Positions 54,060 through 64,000 of a stretch of 64,000 nt of DNA are shown in pieces; the first letter of the stretch is position 1, and each line of letters opens with the position of its first letter. The stretch comes from Bagarius yarrelli (taxonomy: Eukaryota > Chordata > Actinopteri > Siluriformes > Sisoridae). Location: positions 1,036,737-1,100,736 of the forward strand of contig VCAZ01000123.1 in the NCBI GenBank assembly GCA_005784505.1, given 5' to 3'. The notes under the pieces were generated by a model, which searched no databases, was not told the origin of the DNA, and worked only from the letters and a program-made list of their open reading frames with translations. The translations under genes were made by a program, and so were the position numbers.

Positions 54060-57000
54060 TATTTTGTATTTAAAATTTGGAAAAAAAGTGGATAAATCGC
54101 GTATATACGTTAATCATACGAATAAGGTAGAAACCTTTTTAATTATGTTAATCATGGACGCAAAATGACGTACCGAGAAGTGTGGAATTCTCTGAAACGG
54201 CCATCGATTTTCCTCAGACGTCACAGCACCGTATACACTCGTCATACACGAGTGTTTATACACCAGTCGCTCTCATAGGCTGCATTCACACTGCATGCAT
54301 CATGTGACCCAATTCGAATTCTTTTTTTTTTCTTTTTCTTTCTTTTTTCTATAATAAGATGGTATAGATGGGATATGACCTACAATCGTGCAAGCAGGAA
54401 AAAAGCACATGTATTCCGATATTTTATGTTTTATGTATGTATCCGATATTTTATTTATATTTTTATATATATATATATAATGTGTGTGTATATGTATGTT
54501 AGCAGACAGATCAGATTTTCATCTGTCAATGCGAGTCAAATGTCATTGAATAAGTGACAACAGTGCATGACGTCATCTCGGCGCCATTTTACACCAACCG
54601 CGACATATAATGACTTACGATAACTGTGTTATTTGTTTTTTCACCTAAATTTTTAAAAACGATGCAAAAGACGAGATACTGAACGAACACTTCATTTTCA
54701 TCCGTTTTCAGTACGTCTGCATTGTGTGTAGTGCACGTTTTGCTGTGTGTAGTGTAAATGCAGATATCAGATAGTTTTAAAAGATGATTGTCACCAAATC
54801 CGAATTGAATCAGTGTAATTGTGGTCATAAATGCATTACAATCTGAATTAAAATGCCGAACATTAAGCATTCTGGCAGCAAACTGATTATAATATTATAT
54901 TAAAGGCTCCTAGCTGGATTGGTTACTGCTTCATGTGTAGAAATCACAGAAAATCAGCTGACACAGATGTATGAATAAGATCCTTTCCTACTTTTGCACG
55001 CAATTACCGGTGTAACGAGGACACCAGCTTTCTGTAGTCCTTTCCGCAGGACGCCAGTATGTAAACAGGTGATTATGCGATGATATAAGCACAGCCTGTT
55101 GTGTTGACTTTCTGTTTTCACACTCTGTGTGTGTAAATGCCACGCTGCCTCCGTTTGCTTCCTCCGAAATCTCTATTTAATTCTCTCCAAAAAGCTTCAG
55201 AAATACTTTTTATTCCTTACAGCTCCCAGTACTTATCCTTTTTCTCCGCTCTTTAATTATTCGTTTCACATAAACGTGTTATTGTATTCGATCAAAAGAA
55301 CTCTGGGTCGGTGCAGCTTAACTGGGGACTCGGGTGAAACATTTGAGGGGGAAAAATGGTGGGATAAAAAGCTTAAATTCCACTTTTCACTCTCTAAGGC
55401 AGGGATTTCTACACTAATTGATTAAAAAATAGTGACATTTCCGTCTGGTCTTTGGAATGTTTATATATCAGGTAAAAATATTAATTAACTAAAGATCAAG
55501 CGATAATCAATTTGACCAATATTTTTCCCTGATATTTATTCTTTTAAATCAGGTATCGGTTTTGTAATAACGGATCCACCGATAAAGATTTTCTGCCAAT
55601 TTAAATAATTGAATTAAAAAGACGGATTAACAATGAGTGAAAAAACTTGAATAAATGTATCGATTAATTGAATTATTTATTGAATGTAGCCAACTATATA
55701 TTAGAAGTTCAGGTAAAAGAAAATGTAAAATAGCACATAAATGTAAATTTGAATCATTTTAGAATGATTTGAATTTGTTGTAAATATTTGTTTTTAATTA
55801 GTTTTCTGTTTAATGCTTAAATAATTAATTATACAGAGGAACAACGATAAATAAATATCGGTTCTTTGTAGAAGCAAGCAAATAATCGATATTAAGATTA
55901 AAAAATGAATCTAGGTCAATTTCTAGTCTTAACATGCTTCAAAATGTCATCATAAAATTAACAAACACACGCAAAGCAAAGCAATCAACCCTTCCGACCT
56001 ATCAGATAGAAGAATTCAGAAGTCAGTGATTTCTAATAGGTCTTTTCAGTCTTCCTGCTTTATTCTTTCTTCTTCTCCAACTTTTACATCGGAGTGTCAG
56101 GAAACTCGCAGCGTGAGTTCCTCCAGCCGCTTCGACCCCACGCTATAAAGCACTCAGGACGTTTAAAAGCCTGAATATACGCTGTGTCGAGCACCGCGGG
56201 GCGGCTTCTAACGAGAGCGCTGCCGATACCACAGGACCAACAGGCCGAGGGAGTTGGAGGGCCGAGGTAAAGTGCTTTTAGAAGAAAAAAGGACCGTCAA
56301 CACAAAAACAAAACGCAGCAGGAAGGATTTGGAAACTGGATAGAAAAATACCCCGCTGTTCAAAAAGAAGCTAACTTTAGGAGGTGTCCTATTACCTGAA
56401 AATGTTCTACTTGTAATTACGACTTCCACGTCGCTTTTCACGATAAAAGCAGTTAAACACCCCCCCCCCTCTCCATTATCTTAATAACTTCACTGCTAGT
56501 TTAGAATGCATTTAGCTACTTGGATATATCATTAAAAAATGATTTGGGCTATAAATGTATTACATTTTTAATTTTTCAGGTTTTGAAAACTTTCCAACAG
56601 TAAAAGCAAACCATTAAGAAAACTTCCTGTCCTCCTGATACCAGAACTGCAGCGTTTTTTACATCCGAGTAAAATGTTAGCATTGTAATGTCAAAAATAA
56701 TGAATGTTAGCATAGCTAAGCGTTTACCCGCAACAAATGATCCGAAATGGTAGATTTTTGTCTTTTTTTTTTCTAGAAACTTCTGGTTTTTCAGTCGAAC
56801 TTCGTGGTAAAAAACCCACAGCTAGGAAACACGACCGCTGCAATTAAACGCTGGCTAGAATATAAAAACGATACAGAATGATGATGATTTAAATTTGTTT
56901 CAGTTTTACACTGGGGTAAAACATCTCCAGTTTAAGAGCAGAATGAAGGGTCGAGGGTCTTTTGCTGTTCTGGTTAGTGATTTACGCAGTGCTTCTGACA
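54060..57000. other. Unassigned AT-rich sequence, 2.9 kb
   Basis: T-rich at 54320-54350 and AT-run at 54462-54480. 55510-55910 is rich in ATTAATTGA and AATCGAT words. 56080-56260 is GC-balanced. No exon or named repeat. Confidence 0.35.
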
Positions 57001-57029
57001 CGGTGCGCTTTTTGTCGTCCCTCTTTTAT

Positions 57030-57295
57030 ATTCCTAACACACGCTCGCGCCGTTAAGTCATTTCAGCCCATGACAAATCGGGCTTTTTGCGCATGCCGCG
57101 TTTCCGAGGCATCACTACAGGTTTCCGTCTCGCTGTAACGATGGCCGGAATTCTTTTGTGCGGAGGGGGAAAATATTAAGGCGCCTAATGATGTGATGTC
57201 GTCGCTCTCTTTTATTTCCACGCTCTCTCTCAAACTACACGCTATTAACTTGATGAATTGCCATAATGAATAAAGATGTGGCCTATTTTTTGTTT
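57030..57295. other. Candidate conserved non-coding block
   Basis: Contains ACGCTCGCGCCGTTAAGTC, GCGCATGCCGCGTTTCCGAG, GCGCCTAATGATGTGATG and GAATTGCCATAATGAATAAA. It is repeat-free with TAAT cores. Confidence 0.35.
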
Positions 57296-57660
57296 TGGTT
57301 TTTTAGTCAGTTTAAGGTTTTCTTAAGGGTAAATTTTTTTTGTTTGTTTGTTTTTGATGGGTCAAAAATGTAGAATTTCCCCTCCTGAATATTATCTGTA
57401 TCGGGGGTTTTTCTGCAAGGTGTTGTGATCCAGTCTCATCATGAAGTGTGGCCAGTGTTTTATAAGCCCACTTTTCCCAAATGTACTCATTTTACTTGTT
57501 GCTGACAACGATATACACAAAGTCTCCCTGCCAAATGTTTGATAGGAAACCACAACAGAGAATCGTTACTGGCGGGTGAATAATCTTAAACGGGCAAATC
57601 TGTGTCTGTCCAATGTCGGCGCTTTACAACGGCTTTTGGCATAATACAGGAATTCACAAT

Positions 57661-57902
57661 CGGGGCCGGCCCTGGCTTCTGGCTTCTGGTGGCGCCCTAG
57701 GCAAGATTGTAGATTTCCCCCCCCCCCTATTCAAACTAAAGTGTACTTTTAGCACTAAAATTTTGTTATAACTTACTATATGGGTGAGGGAGCACACAAT
57801 GGTCAAAAGAAGGCGCACTTCCGCCAAAAAAAACCCTCCCTTCCAAAAGTCATTTTGCACTCTAGGCAACTGCCTATGTTGCCTATGCCACATGCCGCCC
57901 TG
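57661..57902. mobile_element. hAT-type non-autonomous element, 242 bp, with perfect 8-bp target duplication
   Basis: TTCACAAT at 57653-57660 and 57903-57910 is an exact target duplication. The left end CGGGGCCGGCCCTGGC and right end ATGCCGCCCTG (complement CAGGGCGGCAT) are degenerate inverted ends. GGCGCCCTAGGCAAGATTG on the left answers CACTCTAGGCAACTGCC on the right. C-run of 12 inside. No transposase frame. Confidence 0.85.
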
Positions 57903-57914
57903 TTCACAATCAAA

Positions 57915-58215
57915 AGACGGAGCTGAATGTTTGCCACGGCACCACATCAAATTCTTTCGCTTCTTTGTTAAAAATCAGAAGTTGCGAGGGATCCAGGGTC
58001 CAGGCCACGCCGGATATTTCATTATTTTTAAAGCAATTCATGAGCATTTTACTTTTGCTCCTACTTGCGTTTTAAACCTACTTCCTGGAAGAAAGGCTTC
58101 AGAAAATATCGAACAATCTTTCGCACGAGAACAATCCATCCCTCGCTGCTATCGGGCTCGTAAATCACACCTGCAGATGAAGATGATTAGTCGGCTTTGA
58201 GTGAACAGAAGACGT
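57915..58215. other. Candidate conserved non-coding block, split by the hAT insertion
   Basis: Complex, repeat-free sequence (CACGCCGGATATTTCATTAT, CAATTCATGAGCATTTTAC, GATGAAGATGATTAGTCGG) directly beside the insertion. An open plus frame of 138 codons crosses the hAT and is not a gene. Confidence 0.3.
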
Positions 58216-58433
58216 CACCAGGGAAATTAACCACTAATGGAAAGATATATAACGTAGACACCCTTTCGCAGGTGGTCAACGTCTATGAAGGTGAAATTCG
58301 ATTTTGAAAAAACTCTCAGTAAAAAAAAAATCAGTGCATCTGTTGTTTATTTGCTGGCTAATTTTTAAAAAGCATGTGATCTGGGGATGAGCTCTAATTG
58401 GGTTGTTTCAAATTGCAAAGCAGGGCAGTACAA

Positions 58434-58470
58434 CCCCCCCCCCCACACACACACACACACACACACACTT
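58434..58470. repeat. Poly-C plus (CA)n microsatellite
   Basis: 11 C then about 13 CA units. Confidence 0.9.
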
Positions 58471-58562
58471 TCATTGTATTTGATAAGACCGCTTAAATCT
58501 CATTCCCACTCAGCTGGGAATCTTTTTTGCTCTCTTTAGTACACAGTATTAGTGGGGATCTG

Positions 58563-58665
58563 GTTTTGGGTCCAATTTTCAGCGCCAACAAGCTGCCCCT
58601 AGTGGGGTCCCTAAGCTTAACCCTAAACTGCTTAATTGAATATAAAAAGAGATCTGGGCGTTTAC
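58563..58665 (+). mobile_element. SINE fragment, heavily diverged
   Basis: GGGTCCAATTTTCAGCGCCA, ACAAGCTGCCCCTAGTGGGG and CCCTAAACTGCTTAATTGAA follow the SINE B-box and core order. Confidence 0.55.
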
Positions 58666-59127
58666 CCAGTGCCAAAAACCAGTATTACAATCTTCTAGAG
58701 GTGTGACGAGACACTTATCCCACGACACGACTGGGTTGAGACAAACGTTAGATTCTCATGAGACCAGTCCCATCCAACGTATCTCGCGAGATCTCATCAT
58801 ACATCACACAAGTTCAGAGTTCTGGGTACAAGGCTTAAGGAATCCGAGGGCCTAATTCACAATGTAGTTGGCTTTTAAATAGAATCATTGCGCTACAGGG
58901 TTCGACGCGATGTATTGCTTGATATTTGATCAGTATTAATTAAAGATCTAATTACTATTAATGCTCCCTAAAGACCCTCTGCTTTAAAGTATGAGCATAA
59001 AACCAGGCTTAGAATTTCAGAGAAAGGATTCGGAGCAGTGGGAGATTTTATGGACCTGAGAAAAAGGCATGAGCTTCTGTGAATATACCAGTATTGATCT
59101 GTGGTCAATATTCCACTCAATGTAGTT

Positions 59128-59238
59128 TTGGGGAAAGTTGAAGGAGTATAGGTTCAATTTTCCGCACCACCAAGCTGCGACTGCTGGGCCCCTAAGAAAG
59201 GCCCTTAGCCTGTGATTGCCCAGTTAGTTTTAAAATTG
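59128..59238 (+). mobile_element. SINE fragment, core
   Basis: GGTTCAATTTTCCGCACCAC, CAAGCTGCGACTGCTGGGCC, CCTAAGAAAGGCCCTTAGCC and TTGCCCAGTTAG. Confidence 0.8.
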
Positions 59239-59711
59239 CTCGTTTTGTCTTGCAAAGCCATTCAAGTGTCAGTATCTGTATTTAGGCTTTACTTTGTACA
59301 TTTTTAGCTAAAGCTACAAGATTTTCTTTCTCAATTCTTGAATTATATATGAACTCATTTTCAATTCCCCTTCTTATAAAAGCTTCAAAACACCCCGAGA
59401 AACATGTCATCTGTGTGTGCGTGTGTGTGTGTGAGAGAATGATTACTCCGACACTTCGGCTACACCACCACGAATTGTAACTGGCCTCAACAAGTAAAAC
59501 TGGACAGCGTTGACTGGGACACTCTTTGTGTCTCCAACAAGACGTTTGTCCTTGCCGTGATCTCATCCCAATTTAGATCTGTACCAGTATCAACTTGGTG
59601 GGATAAGTGTGTTCCTAACCTATTCTATGAACGTCCTAGTTTTGGACAGTTTCTCAAATCGAATGGGTTACTGGACTGACAGACAAGTAGATCTTCCTGC
59701 GACTCTTTTAG

Positions 59712-59852
59712 TTAAGTGGTCCATCAGTGGTTAACGTGTTGGACTGTGGAGCAGAAGGTGGTGGGTTTAATGCCCAGTAGATGCCGTAGCTGGGCCCCTA
59801 AACAAGGCCCTTAATCCTCAACTGCTTAGTGTGATTAAGAATGAGATCAACT
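59712..59852 (+). mobile_element. SINE, head and core
   Basis: AAGTGGTCCATCAGTGGTTA, ACGTGTTGGACTGTGGAGCA, GAAGGTGGTGGGTTTAATGC, GGGCCCCTAAACAAGGCCCT and CAACTGCTTAGTGTGAT. The tail is missing. Confidence 0.8.
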
Positions 59853-59854
59853 TC

Positions 59855-60890
59855 ATAACTGTTAAGGGTATTATAGGAACATAGTGTGATGTGATGTCAT
59901 GACCACACCCTATCCAAATATAGGCGAAGCCATAATGTTTAACCAACAAGGCTGTGACATAAAACAGCATAAGTGCATTATGGGTATTATAGTGACATCA
60001 TGTAATGTCAACCTAAGACACTATGAAAGCTAGAAATGCACTTTGGTCCTTTGTTTATTTTTAATCGTATCAGCTCTGCCCAGTTAATAAAGGTATTTTA
60101 TCCTATCTTGTGGCTCATTTGCATAATTTTCTCTGATACCAGTTGAATTTCTCCGCATGACCCATGCCTGTAAGTCGGCATATTTGTATGCCTATTCTAA
60201 TCAAATGCACCCTGAGAACATGTCAGGAAAGTAAAATCCTCAAAGAAAGAGGCTGCTTGATCAAAACAATCCGACTCTGAAAGCCTCGGTCTGAATCTGT
60301 CCCTATCTAGGCGATGACCAGATAAGTGTAATAAAGTAAAAAAAAAAATCTATTGTTTACTCTCCAAGGCTTCTTTTATTGCTTTCTGGTCAACGGTCCA
60401 GTGGGCGATAGATTAATTTCTATACTATGAAGCTTGATCGTCATGGCAACCACATGCTTTTCTATCCTGCCCAGAAAACAACCGGAGGTGCCATGACTTA
60501 CAAGTGTGTATCTTTTTTTTTTTTTTTTCTTCTTTCTGGGAGATAAACTACAGTGTCTGGAGCATGAACACAGTCATGTTGGTTCATATTAAGGCTGTGT
60601 CAGTCATCGTCCAAGTGGGAGGCAGAACGTGAGATCTGAGATGGCAACATAGGAAGTGGCAGAATAATCCGCGTTGGACGTGACGATTCTTAGGTTATAA
60701 TAATTGTTTTTAATATTGTTTTAAGTTATAATAATTGTTTTTAAAATATATTTTTAGCTGGTAGAAACTCCTTTAAAAAAGGAACAATTTTGCATCAAGT
60801 TCGTCATGTACATCTTGGTAGAACGTTTAAAGTTTTGCACACGCACAATTTCCGCCCCCTTTATCTATTGTTGTAAGAGTTTATTGTATT
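59855..60890. other. Unassigned sequence
   Basis: 59870-60000 repeats ATAGTGTGATGTGATGTCAT and TATAGTGACATCATGTAATG at about 110 bp. Poly-T near 60512-60528. TTAGGTTATAATAATTGTTT repeats at 60691 and 60725, a 34-bp direct repeat. Confidence 0.4.
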
Positions 60891-60898
60891 TTATGTTA

Positions 60899-60963
60899 CC
60901 CAACTGAGCAGTTGAGGGTAAGGGCATTGCTAAGGTGCCCAGCAGTGGCAGCTTGGTGGCGCT
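60899..60963 (-). mobile_element. SINE fragment, core
   Basis: CCCAACTGAGCAGTTGAGGG, TAAGGGCATTGCTAAGGTGC and CCAGCAGTGGCAGCTTGGTG, in reverse order. Confidence 0.8.
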
Positions 60964-60969
60964 TGGACA

Positions 60970-61620
60970 TGGAAAATGGACTAAGAATTTTTGTAAAAAG
61001 ATTTTTTTTTTTTACCGAAAAGATTTTGGTAAACCAAATGTCACTGGCCAGTCCTGCTCATCTAGTCGACCTGTAATGCTTGTATTATGGGGGAAATGTT
61101 CAAGGGACCAAAAGTGTAGAAATATCATCTCCAGCCGGTTATAATGCCCTGGTGCGATGCATCCATGTGCACTCTCTTATGCAGAAGCAACAGAAAAAAA
61201 ACACCGAAGGCACTTTCCTCAGCACTAATCACCATGGGTTAAGTCTCCCTGGTGCTTAAAAATGTAATCAGTTATGAAAGGCAACAGCGAGGCAGTTACG
61301 AAGCTGAATTTACTGCATGCAAATGGATGCAGAGGTTAATTCGTGCCGAGGGGGAACAAATACTGCGCATTTACATTAAAACGGAACAGTCGTCTGGTAT
61401 ACTAGAGTCATCAGGTCTAATGTGTTGGACTGAATTGTCTCATTTATTGCGAGGTTAGTTACTTGTAGGTCCACTGAGAAGCTGAAAGTCAACAAATCAA
61501 CGAATGTTAATCGTTGGCGCTGATTTCTTTCTAGCCCAGACTGTAGATTCTCTAAACTTCAAGGTACTCTGTAGTTACATGAAGTTCAATTGTAAGACAT
61601 GCGAACCAATATTGAACCAA
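60970..61620. other. Unassigned sequence
   Basis: Complex at 61200-61460, otherwise intron-like. No named element. Confidence 0.35.
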
Positions 61621-61623
61621 AAA

Positions 61624-61625
<2 letters not shown>

Positions 61626-61664
<39 letters not shown>
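61626..61664. repeat. Poly-T run, about 39 bp
   Basis: The longest homopolymer in the window. It could be the reversed A-tail of a retroelement, but none is recognisable to its left. Confidence 0.95.
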
Positions 61665-61668
<4 letters not shown>

Positions 61669-61669
61669 A

Positions 61670-62135
61670 ATTACCCAATAAGCATTGCATGGAGTGAGTG
61701 ATCTCTAGCCATTTTATAGCCGAGTTTAGCAGATAAATCGATGTCAAGAAGTAATGTCAGTTTTTAGAAGGAAGACCTGAGACCTGTCCTACAGTTTTAC
61801 TTCTTAGCTGCTAGCACTAAAGCCATGTTAGTCCTAGCTTTGTTTAAAGCGATCGGCGTGTTTACCCGGTGCACCATCTGCTCTGTGGGTGGATTATATC
61901 GAAGATGTTCAAAGAACGCACCGCCTTTGCTTTACATTTCCTCGCACTGTTAAATGTAAGAAGAAAATGCAATTATGTACAAGGAGACGAATCAGAGTAG
62001 CAATTACTGCCATCTGCACAGGGTTTTTCTATGTAATAATCACAGTTAGCTGCACCTTCGTGATCAGTCACTGGGTTATCATTATCCCAATATCCACACC
62101 AGACAGGACAATTTATACTTGGTCTCTAGCTCTGT
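61670..62135. other. Unassigned sequence
   Basis: Ordinary composition. Its right end may belong to the dispersed repeat that follows. Confidence 0.35.
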
Positions 62136-62139
62136 GGTG

Positions 62140-62288
62140 TTCTGTTTGGTAGCTCTTTGTTGTTATTGTTGTGTGTAATTGTGTGGTGTTTTGTGTAGCA
62201 CAATGGGGTCCTGGAGAAATGTTGTTTCATTTTACTGTATACTGCATCTGCTCTATAGGGTTAAAATGACAATAAAGCTTCTTGAACA
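62140..62288 (+). mobile_element. Dispersed repeat, 3' end type, second copy
   Basis: GGGGTCCTGGAGAAATGTTG, TTTCATTTTACTGTATACTG, CATCTGCTCTATAGGG and AAATGACAATAAAGCTTCTT. It is the inverse of the first 90 bases at 33405-33500 and ends with an AATAAA-type signal. Confidence 0.7.
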
Positions 62289-62514
62289 TGAAGCACCCAA
62301 GTTAGATTTTAGAGTTAGAAATTTCTACAGTCAGATGATTGCATAAGGATCATAGCACAGCGTTGCCACCGGACAAATGAAGGTTTCTCAAATCTACAAG
62401 ACATCTTTTGTTTGCCGTTATTGGTGTTTTTATATCCAAGTGTTGGAGTTTTCATCCAAGTGGGCCAATTGGCTCCGGCTTCCAAAAACCTGTCAGTAGA
62501 AAAATTATAAACGG

Positions 62515-62675
62515 CATACGAAGGAAGTTGTCCCACAGTGGTGAAGTTGTTGGATTGCTGACTGGATTCAATCCCCAGCACCACCAAGCTGTCACTGCAG
62601 GGCCTCTGAAGGCCCTTAACCCTGGAATTAGTTGTTCTTGATGAGAGACTTTGCCAAATTCCATAAATGTAACCC
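62515..62675 (+). mobile_element. SINE, diverged
   Basis: CCACAGTGGTGAAGTTGTTG, GATTCAATCCCCAGCACCAC, CAAGCTGTCACTGCAGGGCC and a tail ending TTTGCCAAATTCCATAAATG. Confidence 0.8.
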
Positions 62676-62754
62676 AGAGTGTTTCTAGACCAAAACCTCT
62701 ATTTCATTCCCAATCCACCCTGAGCAGCTTTCGTGATGATGGAGGTGATTGTTG

Positions 62755-62938
62755 TGATTAGTGTGGGTAAGGTGTTTGACTTGCAACCCAAAGATTGTAG
62801 GTTCAATTCCCAGCTCCACCATGGCACCACTGCTGGGCCCCTGAGCAAGACCCCTAACCCCCAATTGCTCAGTTGCATAAATGAGATAAATGTAAGTCGC
62901 TCTGGATAAAGGTGTCTACCAAATGCTGTAAATGTGAT
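62755..62938 (+). mobile_element. SINE, nearly full length, well preserved
   Basis: GGGTAAGGTGTTTGACTTGC, GTAGGTTCAATTCCCAGCTC, TGGGCCCCTGAGCAAGACCC, CAATTGCTCAGTTGCATAAA, GTAAGTCGCTCTGGATAAAG and CCAAATGCTGTAAATG. It shows the family's complete 3' half. Confidence 0.9.
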
Positions 62939-62939
62939 T

Positions 62940-63770
62940 GGAGGGTTGTTGGGGTTTTTTTTTTGGTTTTTTTCTTATCGAAATGTGTAGTGCTGTCAAA
63001 AATGTTCTCCAAATGCTCTTTGTACTATGATTACATCAGTTCCTATCAACTTTTGCACTCTCTTCTTTCTGTTCTGCTTCATTTACTTTGGCTTTGGTCC
63101 TTATTAAAACCACCTGCTTTGTCAAGACAAACTCTTGCTACAAACAAGACAAATATGGGGACCACTCGAACCCGAACCGTAAAAACTTCCAGTGTTTGTT
63201 CTTTACTTCCTCTCAAGCCCACATTTCTTTTTATTACTAAACAAAAAAAAAAGACAATCAAGCAAATCTACTGTTATTCCCAGCAGGAAGATCCGGACAG
63301 CATTCTTCCCTACAATTAAGCACCAATCTTTGTAGGACGCGGTGATGAGCTCTGTTTCTGAGGTAGAGCACGGCGTGATGTACAGTAATGGAAGATTTAA
63401 ATACTTTAGTAAAGCCAAAAATATTCATGACTATGAGATTAGGAAGGAAAACAAACATGTACCTTTTTCTCTTTTAATTGTTGTAATTAATGTACAAAAC
63501 CCTGTAAGTTCATAATGTTCCATTAATTCCGAATGTTACCTAATTGTTCTTTATAAATGCTTTGTGCTAATTTTGGATGGAGGGAGCAGTTATTAGGGGT
63601 GAGGCAACACAATGCCTGCCCCTGTCATGCCACTCGACTGTTTGGTTTATGGCCTGTTGTTCATATTGTTGGCTGTTTTTTTTTTCACTTGATTGTTTGT
63701 TTGTTATATTTGTCTGCTTGATGGCGGGTTTGTTTGGAGTTTTTTGTTTGCTTGGTTGTCACATTGACCT
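62940..63770. other. Unassigned AT-rich sequence
   Basis: T-rich at 62955-62975 and 63676-63685. Short frames are unrecognised. Confidence 0.4.
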
Positions 63771-63771
63771 T

Positions 63772-63990
63772 TTTTTGCATATCCCATTTTAGAAAGTCGG
63801 GGTCAGAGCGCAGGGGTCAGCTAGGATACAGCGCCCCCGGAGCAGGAAGGGTTAAGGGTTGGCTTGCCGGTGGTGGGGCTTGAACCCAGGTGTTTCTGGT
63901 CTTCAGAACAACAGCTGGCGGTGGCGGGGCTTAAACCCAGGTCTTCCTTTTGCCTTAACCATTTGACCTGATGGCAGTAAGCTGAAGAAG
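63772..63990 (-). mobile_element. Third repeat family, copy with a duplicated segment
   Basis: TTGCATATCCCATTTTAGAA, GGATACAGCGCCCCCGGAGC and GGTGGTGGGGCTTGAACCCA. The phrase GGTGG(T/C)GGGGCTTGAACCCA-like occurs twice (63869 and 63920), showing a 50-bp internal duplication. Confidence 0.75.
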
Positions 63991-64000
63991 AGGTTTGACT

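Noticed and set aside
57784..58200. 138-codon plus frame
   Set aside because: It runs from inside the hAT insertion into its flank, so it cannot be an ancestral coding sequence.
62408..62664. Frames of 70-90 codons on both strands
   Set aside because: They cross a SINE and reflect its sequence.

Overview
The window reads as teleost nuclear DNA and is almost entirely non-coding. It is AT-rich, full of microsatellites (CA, GA, GATG, ATT, AT), and carries many decayed copies of fish interspersed repeats. The commonest is a tRNA-headed SINE whose 3' part reads roughly GCTCTGGATAAGGGCGTCTG followed by CCAAATGCTGTAAATG. The repeat mix recalls otophysan fishes, catfishes in particular, but that placement is from memory of repeat families and is only moderately sure. 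No operon-like layout, rRNA gene, true tRNA gene, CRISPR array or intact viral gene was seen.

The one gene feature I can argue for directly is on the minus strand at 30405-30462. It is a first coding exon giving a start codon, a 19-residue signal-peptide-like stretch (MFFPCASSVLLLVLCVSGF) and then a strong GTAAGT splice donor. An in-frame stop lies just upstream of the start, and a CpG-rich, TATA-less promoter-like region with a (GA)n tract of about 86 bp and an NRF1-like site lies behind it (30500-30960). The gene would run leftward. Positions 1-30398 would then be its first intron, perhaps with unrecognised exons. The protein cannot be named from 19 residues.

Region by region: 1-6 kb holds simple repeats, a GATCAAACATAAAA minisatellite, a Tc1-like remnant and two candidate conserved non-coding blocks. 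The stretch 6-14 kb holds SINE fragments, a pyrimidine tract with a purine tract about 0.9 kb away, and a nested SINE cluster. The stretch 14-21 kb holds a near-complete second repeat family (16344-16700) and a large block without identifiable content. At 21.5-22.1 kb there is a 27-28 bp minisatellite rich in TTAGGGG. The stretch 22.5-24 kb looks like conserved non-coding sequence. At 26.6-27.3 kb there is a five-copy array of a mobile-repeat fragment, and at 28990-29461 a TA-flanked inverted-repeat transposon. The promoter and exon 1 follow at 30.4-31 kb.

From 31 to 64 kb there are two hAT-type elements with 8-bp target duplications (40460-40580 and 57661-57902), two copies of another hAT-like repeat (the first is at 24.8 kb, the second at 32.1 kb), an LTR- or LINE-like 3' repeat present in both orientations, a second Tc1-like remnant, an RTE-like LINE 3' end, several minisatellites, and a few plus-strand intervals bounded by good splice signals that could be non-coding or small coding exons. 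No undescribed biological system could be demonstrated. The most useful leads are the signal-peptide exon with its promoter, the candidate exons, and the candidate conserved non-coding blocks.
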